From Vandammella animalimorsus (lineage in GTDB: Bacteria > Pseudomonadota > Gammaproteobacteria > Burkholderiales > Burkholderiaceae_C), in contig NZ_NSJB01000001.1 in assembly GCF_002285265.1 (NCBI RefSeq), forward strand, positions 868,001-932,000: a stretch of DNA of 64,000 bases. The letters run 5' to 3'. The notes below the pieces were generated by a model. The model was not told where the DNA came from and did no database searches. It worked only from the letters and a program-made list of their open reading frames with translations. Of this stretch, positions 19,139 to 28,104 are shown piece by piece. Every line of letters begins with the position of its first letter. The first letter of the stretch is position 1. The position numbers were made by a program, and so were the translations under genes.

Positions 19139-19819
19139 ATGCGGCCCTGGGCCTTGCCCGCCCGCCCAACTCTTGTCCTGCCCGCTGCGAGCGGTGCAGG
19201 TTTTGCGCTGCCTTCGACGGTTGCGCCCACTCTTTCCAAGTCTGCTTTGGCCTCGGAACAAGAATTTGCAGATTTCCTTCGTGACGTGGAAAAGCGCGCC
19301 TACAAGCGCGCGCTGTTTCACGTCAAGGACGAAAACGCTGCCTTGGACATCGTGCAAGACAGCATGCTGCGCCTGGCCGAGCACTACGCCGACAAGCCCA
19401 TCGAGGAGATGCGCATGCTCTTCAGCCGCATCCTCATCAACACCACGATGGACTGGTTCCGGCGGCAGAAAACGCGCAAAGCCGTCATCAGCAACTTCAG
19501 TGATTTCGAGCGCAGCGGCGCCGATGAGAAAGACCAGTTCTCGCTGCTGGAGCACCACATTGGCCCAGGTCAGGCGCAGCAGTGCGAAAGCGCCGAATCG
19601 GCCACCGAGCGCAAGCAGGTGTTCGAGATGATCGAAGACGCCATCGGCAAGCTGCCGGCGCGTCAACGCGAAGCCTTCATCATGCGTTACTGGGAAGATA
19701 TGGATGTTGCAGAAACGGCAGCGGCCATGGGGTGTTCCGAGGGCAGCGTGAAAACCCATTGCCACCGCGCCGTGCAGGCCCTGAGCCAAATGCTCGGGGC
19801 ATCGGGGATCAAACTATGA
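19139..19819 (+). CDS. ECF-like sigma-70 family RNA polymerase sigma factor
   Basis: A 226-residue form from ATG 19139. Region 2 is visible in EFADFLRDVEKRAYKRALFH and ALDIVQDSMLRLAEHY. Region 4 (HTH) is LPARQREAFIMRYWEDMD, then VAETAAAMGCSEGSVKTHCH. Family homologs usually begin just before the EQEFADFL segment, so the true start may be the in-frame TTG at 19247 rather than ATG 19139; neither has a clear ribosome site. The stop overlaps the next gene by ATGA. The next two products are membrane-associated, so they may act as its regulators; this is inference. Confidence 0.85.
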   Translation: MRPWALPARPTLVLPAASGAGFALPSTVAPTLSKSALASEQEFADFLRDVEKRAYKRALFHVKDENAALDIVQDSMLRLAEHYADKPIEEMRMLFSRILINTTMDWFRRQKTRKAVISNFSDFERSGADEKDQFSLLEHHIGPGQAQQCESAESATERKQVFEMIEDAIGKLPARQREAFIMRYWEDMDVAETAAAMGCSEGSVKTHCHRAVQALSQMLGASGIKL

Positions 19820-20295
19820 ACACACACAATCAGACCGCGCCGCGCGCCGCCACGGACCTCAGCGCCGCACAGGCCCAGCGCCTCGGCATCGCGCTGGGCA
19901 AAGCCTTGCGCCAAGCCGAACACGCCCAGCCGATGGGGCACGACATTGGCCAGCGCCTGCGCATTGCCCGCCAGCAGGCCATGGCCGCACACCAGTTGGC
20001 CCTGCTGCGCCAGCAGCAAGCCAGCACCGTTACAAGCCAGCCTGCCCCGCGCCGCGCCATGGCCTGGTGGAAAAAAACCTTGGCCCTGCTGCCCCTGGCT
20101 GCCGCCGGTGCCGGCGTGATGTTCACGCAAGGCGCGGTCAGCAATGACGGAGGCGCCGAGATGGCCCAGACCGACACGCACATCCTCTCGCATGAGCTGC
20201 CGCCCTCGGCCTTGTCCGATCCTGGCTTTCAGCAGTTCCTGAAAAACCAGCGCATCGCCCCGCCAGCCTCAGCGCCGCAGCAGGGCAACCAATGA
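19816..20295 (+). CDS. DUF3619 family protein
   Basis: A 159-residue protein with a soluble, Gln/Arg/Ala-rich N-terminal part (GQRLRIARQQAMAAHQLALL, about residues 45-65) and one membrane segment near residues 92-107 (TLALLPLAAAGAGVMF). A short, probably periplasmic, tail follows (HELPPSALSDPGFQQFLKN). This matches DUF3619, found next to a sigma factor in Burkholderiales. The single-span topology with a cytoplasmic N-terminus is what an anti-sigma-like partner would have, but no such role has been shown here. It is translationally coupled to the sigma factor gene (ATGA). Confidence 0.8.
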   Translation: MNTHNQTAPRAATDLSAAQAQRLGIALGKALRQAEHAQPMGHDIGQRLRIARQQAMAAHQLALLRQQQASTVTSQPAPRRAMAWWKKTLALLPLAAAGAGVMFTQGAVSNDGGAEMAQTDTHILSHELPPSALSDPGFQQFLKNQRIAPPASAPQQGNQ

Positions 20296-20328
20296 ACACC
20301 ACCTGGGGCCGTCTGGCCCCAGGCCTTC

Positions 20329-21345
20329 ATGGGCAGAGCCCTGCTGCCGCGCACATCTGCCATACCATACGGGGCCTTGCCCCCGTCCCCCTGCCCGCCT
20401 GTGCCATCCACTGCCCGCCCCATCCCCTCCACCACCGCTGAAACACGCAGCAACCGGCCGGCAGCTGCGCTGGGCTTGGCCAGCCTGCTGCTGCTGACGC
20501 TGAGCTGGGCCGGCTTCCAACAACCCCTGCTTGCGCCGGCACTGCCCCCTGGCATCGTCTATGCCGGGCCCCTGATCCTGCAGGGCAACCCCCAGCCCCT
20601 GCCCGATCTGGACACCCCCGCGCCCACCACCACCCAGGACAGCGTCACCAGCGGCCTGCACATCACCCGCCCGATCTGGGCCGATCTGCCCGAAGAACAA
20701 CAAACCCTGCTGGCCGGGCTCCAGCCCCTGTGGCCCTTCATCAGCAGTGCGGAAAAACGCCGCTGGCAAGCCATTGCCAGGCAGGCCAAGTCGCTGGACG
20801 AGCACGCCCGCCAGCACTTGGTGCGCAACATCGCCCTGTGGGGCGCCCTGAGCGAGCCGCAGCGCCACGCCATCCGCCAACAGTACCAGCACCTGGACGA
20901 GACCGAGCTGCTGCGCCTGGCCCAGGCCTGGCGCGATTACCAACAGCTCTCGCCCGAGCAGCGCCTGGCCCTGCTGCAGCAAGCCACGCAGCAGCCCCAG
21001 GCCGCCAAGGCGCGGCCCGGCAGCACTGGCCATGCCGCCGCACCCCGGCGCGGCCACAATCTGGTGCGCATCCCCGCTGCCAGCCAGAGCGGGCCCGGCC
21101 TGTCCAACCTGCCCAAAATCCCGCTGCAGCCGGTGCGCTTCAATCGCCGCAGCAGCCCGCCTGCTGCCGCCAAGCCCGCCAGCCCCGCAACCGAACCTGC
21201 GCTGAGCACCGTCACCACCGTCCAGGTGGATGCCGCGCCCGCCCCCACGCCCCCGCAGGCGCCGCCGGTGAGCGCCCCCCCAGTGCGCTACTGGCACGGC
21301 ATCCCCATCACCCCGCCAGAGCCCGCCCCCATCTACGCCAACTGA
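20329..21345 (+). CDS. DUF3106 domain-containing protein
   Basis: A 338-residue protein. A hydrophobic segment near residues 45-65 (AAALGLASLLLLTLSWAG) is an N-terminal anchor or late signal sequence. The DUF3106 core at about 115-220 has the WADLPEEQQTLLAGLQPLW, KRRWQAIARQAKSLDEHARQ and WGALSEPQRHAIRQQY repeats. The remainder is low-complexity Pro/Ala/Gln, ending in YWHGIPITPPEPAPIYAN. It is third in the sigma-DUF3619-DUF3106 set, 33 bases after DUF3619. It is presumably exported or membrane-linked; function unknown. Confidence 0.8.
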   Translation: MGRALLPRTSAIPYGALPPSPCPPVPSTARPIPSTTAETRSNRPAAALGLASLLLLTLSWAGFQQPLLAPALPPGIVYAGPLILQGNPQPLPDLDTPAPTTTQDSVTSGLHITRPIWADLPEEQQTLLAGLQPLWPFISSAEKRRWQAIARQAKSLDEHARQHLVRNIALWGALSEPQRHAIRQQYQHLDETELLRLAQAWRDYQQLSPEQRLALLQQATQQPQAAKARPGSTGHAAAPRRGHNLVRIPAASQSGPGLSNLPKIPLQPVRFNRRSSPPAAAKPASPATEPALSTVTTVQVDAAPAPTPPQAPPVSAPPVRYWHGIPITPPEPAPIYAN

Positions 21346-21381
21346 GCGCCGCTGCGCTGGGCCCCTTCACAATGCCCCGGC

Positions 21382-22434
21382 TCACGCTTTGCTGCGCAAT
21401 GCAGGCATAGCCTCCCGGGCGAACAGGCGCATGGCGGCCAGGGCCGCCGGCCAGTCCAGCAGGCCATTGGCGTTGAAGACCAGGCGCAGATGGGCGCAGC
21501 CCGTGCGCTGTTGCAATTGGCGCAGCTGGGCCACGCACTGCTCGGGCGTGCCGTGGATGAATTGCTCGCGCAGGGCTTTGGCGGTGTCCAGCGCGGGCAC
21601 TTGTTCGGGTGTTTGGCCGCGCTTGGCGGCAAAGTACAGGCGGCGCTGCCAGAGCTTGGGCCACAGGGCCTGCAATTGGGCCTGCACGTCTTGCGCCGTG
21701 GCGCCGATGACGACGTAGCGCGAGATGGGCGAGCGCTGCCGCAGGGCCTGGGCCTCTGGGTGGCGGCCTTGCTGGGCGCAGGCGGCGTCCAGGCGTTCGA
21801 GTTGCACGGTCTCGGGCGGCTCCAGGCTCAGCAGCAAGGCGATGCGCTGGGCCACGGCAAAGGCAATGCTTTCTTCAGAACTGGCCGCCAGGTACAGCGG
21901 CAGCGCGCTGGCGTCGCTGGCTTCGGTTGAGAGGGCCTGCTGCAGCGCCAGCACGCAGCGCTCCATGCTCTCGCGCGCCTGCTCGGGGGCGATGCCCAGT
22001 TGCTGCAAGGTGGCCGGGTCGGTGCCGCGGCCAATGCCAGCGTCAAAACGTCCGCCGCTTTGGAATTGCAGTTGCTGCACCTGCTCGGCCAACAGCTGCG
22101 GCCGGTGCAGCGGCGCCACCAGCACCGAGCTGCCCACGCGCAGGCGCTGCGTGCGCGCCAGCACGGCGGCGGCCAGCAGCATCGGGCAGGGGTAAGGCCA
22201 GGCCTGCTCTTGCAGGCGAAATTCATGGAACCAGACGCCGTCGTAGCCCAATGCTTCGGCCTGCTCGAACAAGGCCAGAAATTCCCGGTGCGGGCCTTGC
22301 GTGGCCTCTCGCGACCAGCCGGCCAGGTCGATGCGCAAGGGCTGGACAGGGGGGTAAGTGGGGGGATGGGAAAAGTCTCGGGCCATGGTTGTGGATCGCG
22401 TTTTCTGGGCCTGTTCATTCACGAGATCGGCCAT
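21382..22434 (-). CDS. LLM class flavin-dependent oxidoreductase (luciferase-like)
   Basis: A 350-residue luciferase-like monooxygenase fold. Typical segments are FEQAEALGYDGVWFHEFRL, ARTQRLRVGSSVLVAPLHRP (strand after the barrel start), LAEQVQQLQFQSGGRFDAGI and GRGTDPATLQQLG. Such enzymes use FMNH2 and O2 on varied substrates; the substrate here is unknown. ATG 22434 overlaps the end of the B12 transporter ATPase gene by 16 bases; ATG 22386 is an alternative. It may be read through from the B12 operon, which would place it under the riboswitch. Confidence 0.8.
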   Translation of the reverse strand: MADLVNEQAQKTRSTTMARDFSHPPTYPPVQPLRIDLAGWSREATQGPHREFLALFEQAEALGYDGVWFHEFRLQEQAWPYPCPMLLAAAVLARTQRLRVGSSVLVAPLHRPQLLAEQVQQLQFQSGGRFDAGIGRGTDPATLQQLGIAPEQARESMERCVLALQQALSTEASDASALPLYLAASSEESIAFAVAQRIALLLSLEPPETVQLERLDAACAQQGRHPEAQALRQRSPISRYVVIGATAQDVQAQLQALWPKLWQRRLYFAAKRGQTPEQVPALDTAKALREQFIHGTPEQCVAQLRQLQQRTGCAHLRLVFNANGLLDWPAALAAMRLFAREAMPALRSKA

Positions 22435-23246
22435 TGAGCGGGCCACTGCGCGCGCAGCAGCACCTGCGGCGGCGTGCCGATGCGCTCAAAGCGCACGCCG
22501 AAATGCGCATCCAGGCGCTCGTCCAAGGCCAGCTCCGGGCCACCGTCGAGCACGATGCGCCCCTGGGCCATGACGAGGATGCGCCCAAAGCACTGCAAGG
22601 CCAGCTCCAGATCGTGCATGACCACGACCACCAGCTGCGTGCGCCCGCGCTGGGCCAGCGTATGCACCAGCTCCAGGCGGTGGCGCACGTCCAGCGCCGC
22701 GCCCGGCTCATCGGCCAGCAGGATGGGCGGCTGCGCCGCCAGCACGGTGGCCAGCAGCACGCGCGCCTGCTCGCCACCCGAGAGGCTGGACCAGCGCCGC
22801 GACGCAAACGCGCCCAGGCCCTGGGCCTGCAGCAGCTGCGCCGGGCTCTGGCCCAGCCCGGGCTGCAGCGCCAGGCGCACCTGCAGCAGCTCCTGCACCG
22901 TCAAATCCCAATGCGGCGTGAATTGCTGCGGCATGTAGCCGATGTGGCGGGCGCGCTCGGCCACCGGCATGGCCGCCAGCGGCCGGCCATGCAGCAGCAC
23001 CTGCCCGGCATCGGGGGCGCTCAGGCCGGCCAGCACCGACAGCAGGCTGGACTTGCCCGCGCCATTGGGCCCCACCAGGGCCACGGCGCCGCGCGCTGGC
23101 AGCTGCACGTCGATGCCTGCCAGCACCTGGCGCTGCTGGCGACGCAGCCGCACGCCATGCAGGGCCAGGGCCGGCGATGCGCTGTCCGCTGCAGGATGGG
23201 CGCCAGGCTGGCGATCAGACTCAAACACCATGCTCATTGCCATCAT
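22419..23246 (-). CDS. btuD: vitamin B12 ABC transporter ATP-binding protein
   Basis: A 275-residue ABC ATPase of the FecE/BtuD type. Walker A is ALVGPNGAGKSSLLSVLAG (near residue 38), the Q-loop is GYMPQQF, the signature is SSLSGGEQARVLLATVLA, Walker B is PPILLADEPGAALD, and the switch His is in VVVMHDLELAL. It powers import across the inner membrane. ATG 23246 overlaps the permease stop (ATGATG), showing translational coupling. The B12 assignment rests on the upstream cobalamin riboswitch and the BtuB-like receptor. Confidence 0.88.
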   Translation of the reverse strand: MMAMSMVFESDRQPGAHPAADSASPALALHGVRLRRQQRQVLAGIDVQLPARGAVALVGPNGAGKSSLLSVLAGLSAPDAGQVLLHGRPLAAMPVAERARHIGYMPQQFTPHWDLTVQELLQVRLALQPGLGQSPAQLLQAQGLGAFASRRWSSLSGGEQARVLLATVLAAQPPILLADEPGAALDVRHRLELVHTLAQRGRTQLVVVVMHDLELALQCFGRILVMAQGRIVLDGGPELALDERLDAHFGVRFERIGTPPQVLLRAQWPAQWPIS

Positions 23247-24274
23247 TGCCGCAGCCGGCGCGCCAGCAAGATGATGAAAAACGGCCCGCCGGCCAGGGCC
23301 GTGACCAGGCCCAGCGGCACCTCGGCCGGGGGCAGCACGGAGCGCGCCAGCGCATCGGCCAGGGTGACGACGATGGCGCCGATCAGGGCCGAGGCGGGCA
23401 GCACGTGGCGGTGCAGCGCCCCGACCTGCCAGCGGGCGATGTGCGGCGCGGCCAGGCCCACGAAGGCCACCAGCCCGCCCCAGGCCACCGCCACGGCCAC
23501 GGTCAGCGCGCCGGCCACCACGGCCCAGGGCACGAAGCGCGTCACGTTCAGGCCAAAGCCCTGCGCCAGCTGCGGCCCCAGGCCCAGCAAATCCAGCCCG
23601 CGCGCGGTGCGCTGGGCCATGAAGGCGCAGCCCAGCGTAGCCGCCAGCAGCCCCAGCAGGCCCGGCCAGCTGGGGGTTTGGATGCCGCCGAGCATCCAGC
23701 TCATCACCACTTGCAGGCTGACGGTTTCGTCCGACAGCGCCAACATCAAAAACGAGCGCAGCGCGCCCAGCACGGCGGCGATGGCCACGCCAGCCAGCAG
23801 CATGCCGGCCGCATCCAGCGCGCCGGCCACCCGGGCCACACCCAGCACCAGCAGCGTCGCGCCCCAGGCGCCGGCAAAGGCCAGCGCGGGCAGCAGCCAG
23901 GCGCTGGGCAGGCCCAGCGGCACCAGCAATGCCACGCTGGCGCCCAGCGCCGCGCCACCGGAGGCGCCCAGCAGATAAGGCTCGGCCAGCGGGTTGCGAA
24001 ACACCCCTTGGAAGATCGCGCCCGACAGCCCGAGCAAGGCCCCGACCAGGGCGGCAGCCAGCACGCGCGGCAGGCGCCATTGCAGCAGCAGGCGGCTGCT
24101 CAGGGCCTCGTCGCCGCCCAGCGCGGCCAGCGCGGCCGCCGGGCTGGCCCAGCGGTGCCCGGCGCAGGCGGCCAGCAGCAGCGCCAGCGCCAACAGGGCC
24201 GCGCTCAGGGCAAGAAAGCGCCGCCAGCGGGTCTGGGCCTGGGCAGCGTCAACCAAAGGACTCGCAAGCGTCAT
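23243..24274 (-). CDS. btuC: vitamin B12 ABC transporter permease (FecCD family)
   Basis: A 343-residue membrane protein with about ten hydrophobic segments. FecCD/BtuC marks are RLPRVLAAALVGALLGLSGA, FQGVFRNPLAEPYLLGASGG and GLVAFVGLAAPHIARWQVG (the coupling-helix region). It starts with ATGA overlapping the substrate-binding protein stop and ends overlapping the btuD start, so btuF-btuC-btuD are tightly coupled. Confidence 0.9.
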   Translation of the reverse strand: MTLASPLVDAAQAQTRWRRFLALSAALLALALLLAACAGHRWASPAAALAALGGDEALSSRLLLQWRLPRVLAAALVGALLGLSGAIFQGVFRNPLAEPYLLGASGGAALGASVALLVPLGLPSAWLLPALAFAGAWGATLLVLGVARVAGALDAAGMLLAGVAIAAVLGALRSFLMLALSDETVSLQVVMSWMLGGIQTPSWPGLLGLLAATLGCAFMAQRTARGLDLLGLGPQLAQGFGLNVTRFVPWAVVAGALTVAVAVAWGGLVAFVGLAAPHIARWQVGALHRHVLPASALIGAIVVTLADALARSVLPPAEVPLGLVTALAGGPFFIILLARRLRQ

Positions 24275-25386
24275 GGCGGCGTGGGCGTGGGCGTGGGCGT
24301 GGGCGTGGGCGTGGGCGTGGGCGTGGGCGCGGGCGTGGGCGCGGGCGCGGCCTGCGCCGCGCCGGGCAGCAGCTGGCCGGCGCGTTGCGGGTGCAGGGCC
24401 TGAAACAGTTTTTCGATGCCGTCGATGGTGCGCGGGCCAGGGATGAGGAATTCGGCGCGCGCCACCGTCAGCGTGCGCCCGGCGCGCACGGCCGGCAGGT
24501 CGCGCCAGCCGGGGCTTTGCAGCAGCTCGTCAAAGGCCGCCTGGGTGCCGGCAAAGAGCAGCACCTCGGGCGCGGCGGCCAGCACGGCCTCGGGCGAGAC
24601 CTGGGCCAGCGGCCCCAGGCCTTGCAGGGCGTGGCGCGCGCCGGCAAGCTCAACGGCCTCGGCCGTGTAGCTGCCGGGCCGGGCCACCAGCAACATGCCA
24701 TTGCCCATGCGGCCGGTGATGAGCACGGCGCTGGGCGCGGCCCCCGGCGGCACGCTGCGGGCGATGCGATCGAGCCGCGCCTGCAATTGCGCCGCCAGGC
24801 ATTGGCCCCGCTCTGGCACGCCGGCGGCGCGGGCCACCAGGCGCAGGTTGTCCAGCACCTCGCCCACGGAACGACTGAGCAGCACCATCACCGGCACGCC
24901 GATGCGCTGCATGGGCTCGACCAATTGGTGCGCAGCCTGGCGCGCCGGGGTGACGATGACCAGCTCAGGCGCCAGCGCGGTGACGGCATCGACCGAAAAG
25001 CCCAGCCGCCCGCCCACCTTGGGCAGGCCCAGCACGGCCTTGGGGTAGCGGGTGTAGTCCTCCACGCCGACGATGCGCCCGGCCAGGCCCAGATAGGCCA
25101 CCAGCTCGGTGTTGGAGGAAAAGATCGTCACGATGCGCTGCGGCGGGCGCGGCAGCGCCACCTCGCGCCCCAGCGCATCGCGCAGCAGCACGGGGGCGCT
25201 GGCTGCGGGCTTTGCGGCCTGCTCATGCAGGCAGTGCGCCAGCCAGGGGCTGGCCCCGCTGGCTGGATCGGCTGGCGCCGCGCCGCTGGCCCAGGCAGGC
25301 CAGGCTGACCAGGCCAGCGCGGGCAGCAGCGCTGCGCACAGCCCGCGCAAATCCGCCCTCCCCCTGCGGCGGCCGCTGGCGCTCAA
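24271..25386 (-). CDS. btuF: vitamin B12-type periplasmic substrate-binding protein
   Basis: A 371-residue protein of the BtuF/FecB class. An N-terminal signal sequence (LCAALLPALAWSAWPAWASG) precedes the mature part. The binding-protein core has PPQRIVTIFSSNTELVAYLG, then GRIVGVEDYTRYP and LAPELVIVTPARQ. The C-terminus ends in a run of Thr-Pro repeats encoded by the hexamer tract at 24281-24346, which is unusual for this family. The likely start is TTG 25386, overlapping the receptor stop (TTGA); no ATG lies nearby. Confidence 0.85.
   Translation of the reverse strand: MSASGRRRGRADLRGLCAALLPALAWSAWPAWASGAAPADPASGASPWLAHCLHEQAAKPAASAPVLLRDALGREVALPRPPQRIVTIFSSNTELVAYLGLAGRIVGVEDYTRYPKAVLGLPKVGGRLGFSVDAVTALAPELVIVTPARQAAHQLVEPMQRIGVPVMVLLSRSVGEVLDNLRLVARAAGVPERGQCLAAQLQARLDRIARSVPPGAAPSAVLITGRMGNGMLLVARPGSYTAEAVELAGARHALQGLGPLAQVSPEAVLAAAPEVLLFAGTQAAFDELLQSPGWRDLPAVRAGRTLTVARAEFLIPGPRTIDGIEKLFQALHPQRAGQLLPGAAQAAPAPTPAPTPTPTPTPTPTPTPTPP
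24281..24346. repeat. hexamer tandem repeat (GTGGGC) encoding the Thr-Pro tail of BtuF
   Basis: Eleven in-register copies of GTGGGC, two of them GCGGGC. On the coding strand it gives alternating Pro-Thr/Ala codons at the end of btuF. Loss or gain of a unit changes protein length by two residues without changing the frame, so the tail length could vary between strains. Confidence 0.9.
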
Positions 25387-27608
25387 AAACGCGCCTCCAG
25401 GCCAAGCTGGAATTCGCGCCCGGGCATGGAGGTGCCGCAGCCGCCGTTCTGGAAGCGCCGATCAGAGATGCAGGCCGCGCCGCGGTCGGTGGAGATGAAG
25501 ATCGGGTGCTGGTTCTTGTCCAGCAGGTTGTTGACCGCCGCAAACAGGCGCAGGCTTTGGCTGAGCTGGTACTGGCCGCGCAGGTTCCAGACCGTGAAGC
25601 TGCCCTTGCGGTGCAGGAAGGCGCGGCGCGGCTCGGCCTGCGGGATCAGCAGCGACTCCTCCGTGTCGTACCACATCGGCCCGCGCAGAATGCCCGCCAG
25701 CTGCACATTCCAGGCGCCGGGCCTGCCCTCGCGGCCCTGGCCGTAGCGCAGCCCGGCCGAGAGCGCGTGGCGGTACATGCGCTGCACGCGCTGGCTGGCC
25801 AGCGCAGCGGCGGCGCCCTTGTCCTGCATGGTGAAGTGGTAGTAGCCGTGGCCGAACAGGCTCAGCGCCGGTGCGCCCGCGCCCCAGCCCAGGGCCTGAT
25901 CCAGGCGCAAGTGCGCGCTGACCTCCAGGCCGCGCGCGACGATGTTGGCGCGGTTGTTGCCGTAGTCCGAGGTGTTGGTGCCCGGCCCGCGCGAGATGGT
26001 GATGATGCGATCGCTGATGGTGTTCTGGAACAGCGCGCCATCGAGCCGCCAGGCCGCGCCCTGCCAGGTCGCGCCCACTTCCAGCTGGCGCGCGCGCTCG
26101 GGCTTGAGGTTCGGGTTGCCAAAGCTGCGCCCGCCGCCCAGCGCGGTGAAGTCTGCGGCCAGCTCGGTGGCCGTGGGCGCGCGAAAGCCCGTGGCCGCCA
26201 GCGCCCGCAGGCTGGTTTGCTCGCTCAAGCGGTAGGTGGCGCCCAGCGACCAGGTCAGCGCGTCGTAGGAGCGCGCCGCCGCGCGCTGCGCCGCCAGGTG
26301 CGGGGTGTCGTCAAAATGCGTGCGGCCCCAGGTCTTGCGCAGGCCGCCGCGCAGCGTCAGGCGGTCATCGAGCAGGCGCTGCGCGTCCTCGAAGTACAGC
26401 GCATGCACCTGCTCGGTCTGGTTGTAATCGATGGGCGGCACCTGCCGGGCGGGGCCGCCGGGCACGGGCAGGCGCTCGCGCTGCGAGCGCAGCTTGCTGC
26501 GCTCGGTGTCGTAGCCCAGCAGCAAGTCGTTGCTGGGCGTGAGCGCCGCGCGCGCATGCAGGCGCGCGCCCGTGGCATCGAGGTTGCGGCGGTTGTAGTC
26601 GCGCGCTGTGCCCGGCGCAGGGTTGCTGCCCGAGCGGATCACCGGCGAAGCCCAGTTGAACTCGTCCATGTCCTTGAGGCGGTACAGGTGCGCCGTCCAG
26701 CCCAGGCGCTGATCGGCGCTGGCGCCGTCATAGACCAGATCCAGCGAGCGGTTGGAGCGGTTGTCCCGGCTCAAGGTGTTGGCGCCCGAGCCGCGAAAGC
26801 CCGCATCGAAGATGCCATCGGTGCGCAGGTTCACATCCAGCCGGTGCTGCTCGTTCAGCTGCCAGCCCCAGGCGGCGCTGGCGCCACGGCGGCGCCAGGC
26901 GGTGTTTTCCATGCGGTGGCCCAGGCCGCTGTCGTAATCCTCGCGCCCGCCGGCGGAGACGCCGACGAACCAATCCATGTTGCCGCTGGCGCCGCTGGTC
27001 TGCGCCTGGGCGTGGTACTGCCCCCAGGAGCCGCCGCGCAGCTGCACACTGGCAGGCGGCTGGCCCTGGCCGCTTTTCATGATGACGTTGACGATGCCGC
27101 CCATGTTCTGGCTGCCGTACAGCACTGAGGATGGGCCGCGCACGATCTCGATGCGCTCGACCTCGGCCGGGCTGAGCTTGGAGAGATTGGCCGTGCCCGC
27201 GCGGCGGCCATTGACCAGCACCAGCACCTGGCTGCGAAAGTCGCGCCCCTGGCCATCGGTGGCCGCGCCGCGTAGATTCATCGAAGTCTGCGCCGCCGTC
27301 CACTCGCTGAAAAAGCCCACGGCGTGCTCGGCCAGCAAATCCGTCACCGAGCGCGCCGACGAATGTTCGATCGCCTCGCGCCCGATCACCTGGGTCGTGC
27401 CGGCGATGCGGCTGCGCTCCTCAGGGCGGGCCGTGGCGGTGACGAACACCTCATCGAGCGTCGCCACCGCATCGACCGCAGCCGGCTGCTGGGCCAGCGC
27501 CGGCGCGCACAGGCTGGCGCAGGCCAGCGCCACACTGGCCAGGCAGCCGGCAGGTCGAGAATGCCCAGGCGCAGCGCAGCCCAGGCCCGATGTCAAGAAA
27601 CGGGTCAT
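25383..27608 (-). CDS. btuB: TonB-dependent vitamin B12 receptor (BtuB-like)
   Basis: A 741-residue outer-membrane receptor. The signal sequence includes CLASVALACASLCAPALAQQ. A TonB-box-like DEVFVTATARPEE is followed by the plug domain (RSVTDLLAEHAVGFF, VLVNGRRAGT, ERIEIVRGPSSVLYGSQNMG) and a beta barrel ending in the aromatic residue of QLGLEARF. ATG 27608 has AGGGGA upstream. It is the first gene after the cobalamin riboswitch at 27750-27975, which supports cobalamin or a corrinoid as the ligand. Its stop overlaps the btuF start. Confidence 0.9.
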   Translation of the reverse strand: MTRFLTSGLGCAAPGHSRPAGCLASVALACASLCAPALAQQPAAVDAVATLDEVFVTATARPEERSRIAGTTQVIGREAIEHSSARSVTDLLAEHAVGFFSEWTAAQTSMNLRGAATDGQGRDFRSQVLVLVNGRRAGTANLSKLSPAEVERIEIVRGPSSVLYGSQNMGGIVNVIMKSGQGQPPASVQLRGGSWGQYHAQAQTSGASGNMDWFVGVSAGGREDYDSGLGHRMENTAWRRRGASAAWGWQLNEQHRLDVNLRTDGIFDAGFRGSGANTLSRDNRSNRSLDLVYDGASADQRLGWTAHLYRLKDMDEFNWASPVIRSGSNPAPGTARDYNRRNLDATGARLHARAALTPSNDLLLGYDTERSKLRSQRERLPVPGGPARQVPPIDYNQTEQVHALYFEDAQRLLDDRLTLRGGLRKTWGRTHFDDTPHLAAQRAAARSYDALTWSLGATYRLSEQTSLRALAATGFRAPTATELAADFTALGGGRSFGNPNLKPERARQLEVGATWQGAAWRLDGALFQNTISDRIITISRGPGTNTSDYGNNRANIVARGLEVSAHLRLDQALGWGAGAPALSLFGHGYYHFTMQDKGAAAALASQRVQRMYRHALSAGLRYGQGREGRPGAWNVQLAGILRGPMWYDTEESLLIPQAEPRRAFLHRKGSFTVWNLRGQYQLSQSLRLFAAVNNLLDKNQHPIFISTDRGAACISDRRFQNGGCGTSMPGREFQLGLEARF

Positions 27609-27749
27609 TGAATTTCCCCTTGCCGCGCCAACCCGCGCGGCCTGCACACACTCAGCGCCCCGGCCCGCCGCCTTGCCAGGCCACGCGCCCTGCACGGGGC
27701 GGCGGCTGAAGCAAGAAGAGTGGCGGGCGTGCAAAGACGCCACCAGGGT

Positions 27750-27975
27750 GGTTTCGCAGCCGGTCTCCGGGCTCGTTCAGGCCGCAGGCGCGCATCAAGG
27801 CAATGCGCCTGCAAAACACCGCCGGGCCTTCCCATGGCGCAGGGCCACAGTGGCAGCCACCGGCAGCGTGCAGCAGCCGGGGCCAGGGCGGATACAAGAA
27901 CCTACCGTTGCGGGGGCAGCGCAGGCTTGGGCACACCTGCTTCCCGCCGGGCCTTGGGCCGCGCAGCACAGGCTG
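27750..27975 (-). ncRNA. cobalamin riboswitch
   Basis: On the minus strand the conserved elements appear in order: GGGAAGCAGGTG with AAGCCTGCG just after it, then CCCGCAACGGT, then CTGCCACTGTGGCCC (CCACTG core, about 27844-27858), then the B12 box GAGCCCGGAGACCGGCTGC (about 27757-27775). This is the standard layout of the B12 riboswitch. It lies upstream of btuB and should reduce expression of the transport operon when cobalamin is plentiful. The exact ends are estimated. Confidence 0.9.
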
Positions 27976-28104
27976 CGCGCCCCTCCAGGCCCGGCCGCCA
28001 GCGGCATGCTGGCGGACACCACGAAACACTGCGGCCGCGCGCACAGCAGCGTGCGGCCGCGCAAAAGGCGCGCATTGTAGTTCGATGAGAGTCTGTTCTC
28101 GATC

